Source: Dermanyssus gallinae
Taxonomy: Eukaryota; Arthropoda; Arachnida; Mesostigmata; Dermanyssidae
Direction of reading: 5' to 3'
NCBI GenBank assembly: GCA_003439945.1
Contig: QVRM01001067.1
Location: forward strand, 1-64,000
Length of the DNA stretch: 64,000 nt
In this document: positions 55,940-64,000 of the stretch, in pieces
How positions within the stretch are numbered: position 1 is the stretch's first letter
Layout of the letters: each line of letters begins with the position of its first letter
Notes under the pieces: generated by a model
Databases searched by the model: none
What the model was told of the DNA's origin: nothing
What the model saw: only the letters and a program-made list of their open reading frames with translations
Translations under genes and position numbers: made by a program

Positions 55940-57775
55940 AAACTCATTCTTACGTTTCCATTAGCTGCTGTTCTTTTTCTAGCTATGCACTGCGTGCATT
56001 TACCGTAGACATGATTGTCATCAACGTAGGTCGTCCGCGGATACGCGGACGGCGTCACTGGAGCCCGCCCGAAGCTCACCACGCTACCCGAAGCTCACGC
56101 ACCAGCCAGTACTCGGTGAGTGCATTCTCTCTATGTGTACTGCACTGTACTGTGGTGACAGCCGACAGCCGACACAAGCAGGCCGACACAAGCCACAGAC
56201 GAAATGAGACGGGTGTCGTCGTCCATTACCGCCGACAGCGGCAACCTCTAACCGCGGGCCAACAACCCCATCATTCAGATGGCATTGGCTAGAACACGTA
56301 GACAAATGGCCGTGACATTGACAATGATAAGGCAAACAATGATGACAGGTACAATCATAATAATAATAATAATCATAAGCATAACGACATCCATCCAGCA
56401 CCACGACGACCATTGTAACAACAATAACACACATAGTGTTATCAGCAACAACAATACTAAGCGATAGTCGAGCAACAACAACAACGGCAGCAACATCAAC
56501 AACAACAACAGCAAAAATAACTATTAATGAGTAAAACATATAACGTGCGTTTAAGAAAAGGATCGTCGCACTCTAAAACAGATGTTCAAATATGTGGCCA
56601 TATTGTGTATATTATATTAATTAATAATCTACGAGTATTTAGTATTGCCAATAGAACATCAATCAGTAGCCGGCGTGTTAATTAGAGTGTTGTAGTGTTA
56701 CTACTACACATGTGCTATGTACAGTAAATGAATAAATATTTTAATAGCTTAATATACTGTGACCAGAGACTAGCTGGCTATATTGCGGTATGGTCAAGAG
56801 GCCTAATGCGTTAAACATGGTTGTCATCTACCCGGGTTTTGCCGCCTCGATGTTCCCTATTGTTAATCGAATTCTCTTTGAGCACTGCTCGTTGAGAATA
56901 GATGATAAACGATATATCGCTGAGTGTCAGCGGCCGTCCTACTACAAAGGACTGTTGGGGAAATTCTAGATATCTCAACATTCCCGGCTCTTTTTGAGGA
57001 GCGATATTTCTAGGAATTTGCAAATTAGGCTAACATTCCTAAGGTAAAAAACACAAGAACTAACTGACTACGGGTATCGGACACAGACAGACAGACATAG
57101 ATATCGTAGTGGTTTGCCCGGCAACTCCGCAGGATGGTGGATACATCGTTGACTCGTACAACATACTACGAAAAGTTGTACAATAATAATAATAAAAAGA
57201 ATCGCACGGCGATGACAAGTCGAAACACACCAGGGCAGTTAGAGGACCGATGTGCTTCTATAACGGCTCAGGTACACTGTTCGAAAGAGGCTCATCGGCC
57301 CATGTATAAGGCGAGTTTTCACCTAACAAAAATATCGATTTATATATTTGTTTAATGCTCTTGCACTATATGTATGGCATGTAAACATACGTTTCTTTGG
57401 TACTAACCTTTATGTCGTCCGGTCCGCTTGTCTCAGAATGGGCTGCGTCGCTAACTACGTCGCTGTCAACACCGTCCTTAGCGCATACCGATACTGGCGT
57501 GGTCGGATCGGCCTCCCGCTCACTCGCTGCAAAGCGTAGAATACCCCGCATCGTTTAAAAAACTGTTTGTATTTGCGCAACTATTGGAATATATGGCAAA
57601 ATGGGTGACTCTCGTCAGCATAAGAGAATCTATTCTCTCTAATCAACGACAACATTAAAATTCACCACTTGATTTTTAATGGGTCCGTTTTCTCCGGGCG
57701 GCAAATTTATTTAAAATTCAGTATTTCCTCATTGATTTTAAAATTTGAAAGCATTTTGCAGAAAAGGCTATCGCC
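55940..57775. other. No gene seen
   Basis: AT-leaning single-copy DNA; AAT repeats near 56358-56375 and AAC near 56470-56515. Confidence 0.5.
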
Positions 57776-57779
57776 CGTG

Positions 57780-57812
57780 TGTATATATATATATATATAT
57801 ATTTTTTTTTTC
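57780..57812. repeat. (TA)n then poly-T
   Basis: TA (about 57781-57801) followed by about ten T residues. Confidence 0.95.
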
Positions 57813-57814
57813 CA

Positions 57815-58855
57815 ATAGTATTCATACATGATGAAGTATATAAATCACTCTTTTCCTATATACTCGTACTTTCTGTGTTGGAGTTTATTTGTGAGGCGAG
57901 TAGAAGGCAACTTCTATCGTACATATTCTACCTTGGGTGCACTTGACTAGGGGCCTACTGAATAGCTTGCTAGGATCTTATATTTTTCCCAGTCGCCCAG
58001 AAAAGTAAACTCTAGTAAACCAAACTGACGACAGGACAAGGTCCTTAGTAAGTATTCGCAAATTAAGCAAACTCATAGCATCATGTGAACCAAATGCCAT
58101 CTACTGACAGGCAAAACAATGATCTAGAATCTCGCATTTTTATAGAACGACTCACGAGCGTAGCAATGTAAACGACCTTATCCACCAGGGAATGGGTGTG
58201 TGTGTGGGTCAGGTCTCTGAAGCGAGACTACTTAAACTGCTGACGCGTGAAAGCATCCCATTAAAATTGCCCAGATACTAACGACTATTTCACAACATCA
58301 GGCGAAGTGTGGACTGCTGATCGACTGCGACGTTACGACGGTCACCGGTTTACGCCGATCTGACAACCAGGCAGTGAGTCCACGGTAACAGGACGGAATC
58401 CCGTTGCGGAGGGTTTTTTGCCAGTTTTCATCGCCTTGTCATCATCAAACTAGCGCGTTCCTCATTCGTTTGGCTGTAGTATGACAAAATTAATGTCGCA
58501 TTTTTCAAATCCGTACATTGATAGCTAACCTGCTGCCAGCATAGTGTTCATGATGAGGCTAGGGCTGACAGACTGACTACGTTCTTTATATAGACGTTCA
58601 CTTATACAGGACAGGCGGAAGTGAAGGATTGGCTGTCCCAGGCACGAACAGACTGGTCAACTGGACAGCGGTCTACGTCGCGCTGATGGTGAATTGGTGA
58701 GACTATTTCACTTTCAAACGTAGTCTAAACACAAGTGAGATGCCTGTGCTCTGTGAACATCTATATCGGCAAATTATTGTCTAATGTGCTGCCGTTGTGT
58801 ATGTAGACCTCGTAGATTACATGCAATAGCGCAAAGTGCAGCGATATCATATCAC
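57815..58855. other. No gene identified
   Basis: Single-copy DNA. It may contain further, unreadable 5' parts of the LINE relic that follows. Confidence 0.4.
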
Positions 58856-58859
58856 ATTT

Positions 58860-59810
58860 TCTACGACAGAACCTCGATGCTCAACTAGCTGCTGTGTCAG
58901 AGTTATCTCATTTACCTTTCCCCTCTCAACGCAACATTAAAGTTGCTGAGACATATCTTGGTCTTCTAAGGAGTTGAAAGTAAGCACCTAACGAAAACCA
59001 AAGCTGGCAAATTACAACGAGTGGGGAGATTAGTGAAGAGTGATACTATATTTTGCTGCTGTGACGAGCCCCTCGAGTTTGTGAACACGTTCCCGTATGT
59101 AGAACTTCCACTACACTATATATGGGAACGTGTTTTACGGCACACGGTGATCACGTTGCAAGCTCAACTTGTGCATATACTTACGGGAGTGTAGGAAATG
59201 TCAAGCGACGTTCCGTTGATGCAGCTGTGTGTATGTGCCTCTTTATGCTGAAAGCGTTGTCAACGTTGGCATACAGCCTAAATAGGGTGTAGATCCACTT
59301 TTTTTTTTTCTGGGAGGTTTTGGGAATGCATGATGCACATGCGCCACTAGCAGCCTGCGTGTGCTAGTGTGAGACTCGCAAACCCACTAAACCCGGATTC
59401 CTCCCCACTCCCCCAGGCTCGGTATTACTTTGGCATACATCGAAGTGGATCCACCTGACAGAAGCAAATTGTAATTACCTGCAGAGGTGTTTTACGACGT
59501 ACAACAAGCTGGCGCTGAGGCGCTTCGGCTGACACTGCACATGTCTACAACTTGACCGCTTCACCAATTGCTGGTAAAGTGGAGGAGAACAGTAACACAG
59601 GCAGCGGCCGAGATCGAAAGACTAGACATATTTCTCCCACCTCGATTGTGGGCCGAGGCGGCGCCTGCGACAATCGCCACGTATTCACCAGGTACATCGT
59701 GCTGGTCAACACCGTCTGGTGTGTTCGACTTCATTTAGCGAGAAGTTGTATCCGTGCATTTGTCGGCTCTACTCGCAGAATTGCGCTAAAACATTCAACA
59801 TCTTAATGAA
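58860..59810 (+). mobile_element. LINE reverse transcriptase relic, family B copy 2
   Basis: Matches the relic at 20500-21345. NLDAQLAAVSELSHLPFP (about 58871-58925) resembles the region before the palm. At about 58996-59100 a frame reads TKAGKLQRVGRLVKSDT, then FCCCDEPLEFVNTFPYV, equivalent to CCGQPLQFVNSFPYLG in copy 1. Further on, HLTEANCNYLQRCFTTYNKL (about 59451-59512) aligns with HLSAANFVQLERCF, and TQAAAEIERLDIFLPPRLWA (about 59595-59655) aligns with AEASAEVAQLDVYVS. Both copies are on the plus strand and about 38 kb apart. Many stops and frameshifts; no catalytic box visible; inactive. Confidence 0.6.
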
Positions 59811-59814
59811 TATA

Positions 59815-60255
59815 CTCTGTTCAAGTGCAATAAAAAAGTGGTGATAATGATATTTGTAACTCCTTTTTGCAGTCGGTTACCAAGAAGTAGGGCCTTCGGA
59901 CCCCTTTGCCCTTAGAGATCGTTTTTTATTATTTACTATTACATCACCTTTCGGTATTGTTGGTTACATTAGAGAGATCTTTTTTATATGGCAATCATAC
60001 AATTTTCCCGGAAGCGCTCCTTTAGATAGGCATCTGTCAAAAAACCGAGGTATGAGAAGATCGGCTTGCATAATATACTCGCTCCTTGCTAAATCGGGCC
60101 CAAATGTCTCGTGTCCTCGAAGATTATCCCTGGCAGATATGATTTCGGTGACACTGAAAGGCGCCTCCGGACAAGCAACGAGTGCCCTGTGAAATGGCTC
60201 AAGCTTTTTGGTAGTTTAGATATTTCTTGCTTTCTTGATATTGAGTATACGGAAG
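59815..60255. other. No gene identified
   Basis: AT-rich DNA. A short open stretch near 60060-60200 (IIYSLLAKSGPNVSCPRRLS) is unrecognised and may belong to a decayed element. Confidence 0.35.
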
Positions 60256-60256
60256 T

Positions 60257-61164
60257 ATCTCCGGGGTTCAGAGAAACTTAACGTAAAGCGTAAGGACGAC
60301 TCGCCTTAGCGAATAGAAGTCCTTGCCAAACCATCGTGGTAACTGCCTGTTACTGTACTGATGCTTGGCAGATGAGATGAAAACTCTAGAAATCTTGCCC
60401 ACAGCCTCATCGGTGAAGGCAGACTCCAATATCTGGTACTAGAGTACTCAAATAAGCTGTGAAACTTACTTCTGTGAGTCCAAGTCGGGTTTGAAGAAAG
60501 CTTTCGCTACCCCGGCATTCTTATGTCCTTTTGGCAGCACATCACGAAGTGCTGCAGGAAATCGTTAACGCCGGACCTGGTATACAAAATTCCCATCCAA
60601 AATTCCAAAATACAGCTTTCCTCCAAAACCTGTACAAAACTTTTCAATTTGAACGTGTTGTCAGTGGCTAATTTATCTCCGGGGTTCAGAGAAACTTAAC
60701 GTAAAGCGTAAGGACGACTCGCCTTAGCGAATCTCCGGGGTTCAGAGAAACTTAACGTAAAGCGTAAGGACGACTCGCCTTAGCGAATAGAAGTCCTTGC
60801 CAAACCATCGTGGTAACTGCCTGTTACTGTACTGATGTTTGGCAGATGAGATGAAAACTCTAGAAATCTTGCCCACAGCCTCATCGGTGAAGGCAGACTC
60901 CAATATCTGGTACTGGAGGCTCAAATAAGCTGTGAAACTTACTTCTGTGAGTCCAAGTCGGGTTTGAAGAAAGCTTTTGCTACCCCGGCATTTTTATCTC
61001 TTCTCGGATTCTTATGTCCTTTTGGCAGCACATCACGAAGTGCTGCAGGAAATCGTTAACGCCGGACCTGGTATACAAAATTCCCATCCAAAATTCCAAA
61101 ATACAGCTTTCCTCCAAAACCTGTACAAAACTTTTCAATTTGAACGTGTTGTCAGTGGCTAATT
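60257..61164. repeat. Tandem duplication: 417 bp, 56-bp fragment, 434 bp
   Basis: A block starting ATCTCCGGGGTTCAGAGAAA occurs in full at 60257-60673, as its first 56 bases only at 60675-60730, and in full again at 60731-61164. The full copies differ by a handful of substitutions, a small indel near 60440/60915 and an 18-base difference near 60991-61009 (present only in the second). The nested short copy points to replication slippage or template switching, or to an assembly error. No encoded protein was recognised. Confidence 0.95.
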
Positions 61165-61169
61165 ACGGA

Positions 61170-61500
61170 ATCTTAGTTACGGGAAACAAGTGCCCAACTG
61201 CATAGCTCAAGCAGCTAAAGGAGGCGAAACCACGCTTTCTCAAGCGAGCACAAGAAGATACCCGAGATAGCACCGGAATTTTACACTTTTACGCCTGTGT
61301 CGAGATCCGCGCACGGGTTTAACCGTGCTTTACAGTAGGATTCCGGATACAATCGCGAGCTCTTCCAACTCGGGCGAGAGAGCTCTTGATCATATCATGT
61401 TATATTTATAGTTGTTATATATGCATATTGTGTGTTAAAAATATTAACATATGAGCGAACTAGATCTTTAAATGCATTCATAATATGGTCAAAGTGAACA
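61170..61500. other. No gene seen
   Basis: Single-copy DNA with no recognised motif. Confidence 0.5.
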
Positions 61501-61507
61501 TATTCAC

Positions 61508-61720
61508 CTGATTGAGACGACGCCACACCAGTGACGTCGGCAGTTTTGGCAGTTTCGCCGTTAGACACGGATGCAGGAGCGGTGACCAAAGAGGAAGCAC
61601 TATCGTCAAGTGTAGTCAAGCCGTTGGCTTGGGACGTTGTCGACGACGACGACGATTGGGAAGGAGGCGCTACCCGTTCAGAAAGTGCAACCAATTCATC
61701 CAGCCGATCCAGATCGGTCG
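61508..61720 (-). CDS. Candidate internal coding exon, unrecognised
   Basis: On the minus strand a pyrimidine-rich stretch ending TGTTATATAG (AG at 61721-61722) is followed by an open frame of 70 whole codons reading TDLDRLDELVALSERVAP, a Ser run, then NGLTTLDDSASSLVTAPA and ETAKTADVTGVASSQS. It ends at TCAATCAG|GTGAAT (GT at 61506-61507), a good donor. The segment is 213 bases, a multiple of three with split codons of 2 and 1 at its ends, so it could be skipped without shifting frame. The amino acids are a balanced acidic/Ser/Thr/Ala mix, not repeat-derived except for the short Ser run. I recognise no domain; it looks like a disordered linker. If real, the AAC array upstream (61783-61831) and surrounding DNA are intron. 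Confidence 0.42.
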
Positions 61721-61782
61721 CTATATAACAGGATCGAAACAGCGGCAGCAGCAACAGTAGTACAAACAACAAAAACAACAAT

Positions 61783-61791
61783 ATCATCATC

Positions 61792-61831
<40 letters not shown>
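61783..61831. repeat. (AAC)n microsatellite
   Basis: Pure CAA/AAC of about 48 bases. Confidence 0.97.
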
Positions 61832-61832
<1 letters not shown>

Positions 61833-61859
61833 GAATCATATAATGCCAAGGGTACACAG

Positions 61860-64000
61860 CACATAGATAAAATATAAATGGATGGCGAGGCACATGATCC
61901 TCTTGTTCTCTGTTGCGTGACTTGATTAGCCGCTCGTATTCGATGAAATCTCAGTGACAACAACAATTAGCAATATAAGCTACACAAGAGGAATAGTGGT
62001 GCTAATACCGCTACCGCTAATGACTACTAAGACTATTTTAGCAGCATCTTGAGGCGGCATTTCGGCAGAGTCCCACGGTCGACATCAGTTGTTGATGATA
62101 TTGATGCATGCATCGTTGTTCGGGAGCAGAAAAATGACTCGCAAGACTTCGAGCCCTCAAGACCCGACATATGTCGGAAAACACTATCGCGAAAGTCCTC
62201 ACTCATAGTTAGATTAGGTTGGAGTCAGCTCCATGCTAGCAGGTTAGTCAGGGCCGCAGGTGTGAGGAGTATTAAGACAAACTCAAGGAAACATGCCACT
62301 ACGTGATAATCGATCATAACACCATTTCGCAGCATGGTGAGCAGACTTAACAACGACATTGTCAGAACAACAATAACCACAACGACAGTAACGAAAGTAA
62401 AAAAAAGACGACTTGCTTAGGGATGTAACAAGTATCGATACTAAGAAGGAAAGCGCTTAATTGCCAAACAAGCAGCGTCCGTCTGTTAAAAGGTAAGCAA
62501 TTTTAGTAGCAATAACAGTAACGACTGAACACTTTAATAGCATAAATGATGTTTTGCACTAGCCACGGTAGTAATACCAACAACAAAAGCAACAACAACA
62601 ACATGTACTCGTTCAAATCAGTTATATCAATTATCCTTCTGGCGTGCTGTGCGGCGTTTATAGAAGTTATACAACAGAACAAAAGGTCTACTACACAAGG
62701 GGACAAATTCATCTAGGGGAATGTAACAGGTGGTTGAGGCAAGTGGTCGGATGAATAAACGCAGGCGGTACCACTAAATATAGAGTATACGAACTATTGG
62801 AAATAAACTTAACGGGGGATATTTGATTCATTACCGGCCCATTACAGCATGATCCGAGGAAATGCACAACCGAAAGACAATGCTTTCACTGTATTCGTCA
62901 GTTTTGCCGAGAGATACGAGAGGCAAAACGGAGCACACGCACATATGCGTTTCTTTTTTTGTAACTTTCTTGCTGGCAGTTGGTATATATCTCGACAGTT
63001 GCTATATCGTACCCGACGAATCAGCTTATAAATCACATTAACTAATACGTGCAAATAAGGAAGGCGATGTCCGTATCTCTAGGGCTGCATACAGCTTAAC
63101 AACAGCAATATCAAATGTTTATTTCATAAAGACAGTGCCACTTAACTTAGAAATCTGCATTTTATCTCAAAACAAATAAAAATATCAAGGAAAATAGAGA
63201 CGATAAAAATGCTACACCTAGTAGAGCATGTCTAAGAATTCGTATCGTATAGTGATGTTTAAAAAAACGACCATGCGATTAACTGATGCCTTTATTCGAG
63301 CAACCCTACACTGCACATGAAGCCGAACGAATTTTCATACGACAAATCAGCACGCCAAGTCAGTACAAATCGCACGTGCGGTGCAGATAAGTAAAAACAA
63401 TACTGTAAACGGAGATAAATAATCGAACGCGGATACATTCAAGCGTCGTTACTGGCGGTAAGGTCGAACCAAATATGGGCTATATATTTTTTCTGTAGTC
63501 GCAGTAAGCACACGCAATTCGACCGAAGCATTCGAAGCAGACTGAAGCATCGGCCGTATAAACCGTGTATGAAATATTTACATTTTTATTGCCATTTTAC
63601 TATTAGGCTAGACCGTCATATGCATGCTGCTAGACGTAACCATTTTAATTAGCGCGCGCAGCCTATGCTAGAAGAAGCCGTAGACTTCCGGCGGGCATCA
63701 ACGGCTCTACGACACCAGCATACTATGATGCGTGCGTACAGGAACACAGGAACGTAGCAGGAAATAAAGCATGGTGACCTCATTAACAGAATATTCGCCG
63801 CTGACTAATCGCCTAACGTAACGTATGTGTCTTGTGTGCATCTGCGCTCGTGTGGACATTTGTGTGCGCGTGTATTTGTGTTGTGCCTCTTTATAGATAT
63901 CTAAGAGTCGGTGCGCTTGACGTGACGAGGAGGAGCAAGAAAAGCGTTGTGTAGTGCTGCGCGCGCCACACAAATGAAGGGAAGGGGTAATCCGTCGACA
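61860..64000. other. No gene seen
   Basis: AT-leaning single-copy DNA to the end of the window, with short AAC repeats near 62576-62602. All frames are under 90 residues and unrecognised. Confidence 0.5.

Overview
This is nuclear DNA of a metazoan, most likely an arthropod. The evidence is decayed Tc1/mariner transposases, an R1-like LINE and other LINE fragments, very dense microsatellites (TA, AAT, AAC/GTT, AGT) and no prokaryotic gene organisation. There is no operon, rRNA, CRISPR array or complete conserved gene. A mite, tick or other chelicerate would fit, but nothing in the window proves it. The DNA reads as intergenic or long-intron sequence in which mobile-element relics and simple repeats make up most of the recognisable content.

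Layout. 0-6 kb: trinucleotide-repeat-rich DNA with two GC-rich, exon-like segments (about 1.25-1.76 and 5.43-5.87 kb). 6-11 kb: mostly featureless, with a long ATT array, a possible LINE 3' fragment on the minus strand (9.3 kb) and one member of a short dispersed repeat (10.1 kb). 11.6-14.7 kb: TA and AGT arrays, then a GC-rich block with a 36-bp minisatellite and possible exon sequence. 17.0-17.5 kb: mariner relic. 19.7-20.1 kb: two copies of the dispersed repeat. 20.6-21.3 kb: LINE relic. 21.7-22.5 kb: a second, different Tc1/mariner relic. 25.6-27.6 kb: a long R1-like LINE relic with endonuclease, reverse transcriptase and 3' domain pieces in order. 28.3-29.0 kb: a perfect hairpin and a tandem duplication. 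31.0-31.4 kb: a third LINE fragment. 34-41 kb: TA arrays, a possible exon at 36.2-36.5 kb and a strong hairpin at 40.5 kb. 44-47 kb: unrecognised ORF, a 30-bp minisatellite and GC-rich repeats. 48.9-49.2 kb: second copy of the first mariner family. 50.2-52.7 kb: GC-rich block with the best codon-biased exon candidate. 53.6-54.6 kb: a long inverted repeat around TA and a 24/27-bp minisatellite. 58.8-59.8 kb: second copy of the 20.8-kb LINE family. 60.26-61.16 kb: a tandem duplication. 61.5-61.7 kb: a spliced-looking exon on the minus strand.

The gene-like calls are single candidate exons judged from open frame, third-position composition and splice-site matches. They cannot be joined into a gene from this window and I cannot name a product for any of them. 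I see no convincing undescribed biological system. The observations most worth checking are the dispersed 180-bp repeat family, the paired relics of two transposon families, the long perfect hairpins (28.37 and 40.53 kb), the TA arrays lying inside longer inverted repeats, and the exon candidates at 50.2 and 61.5 kb.
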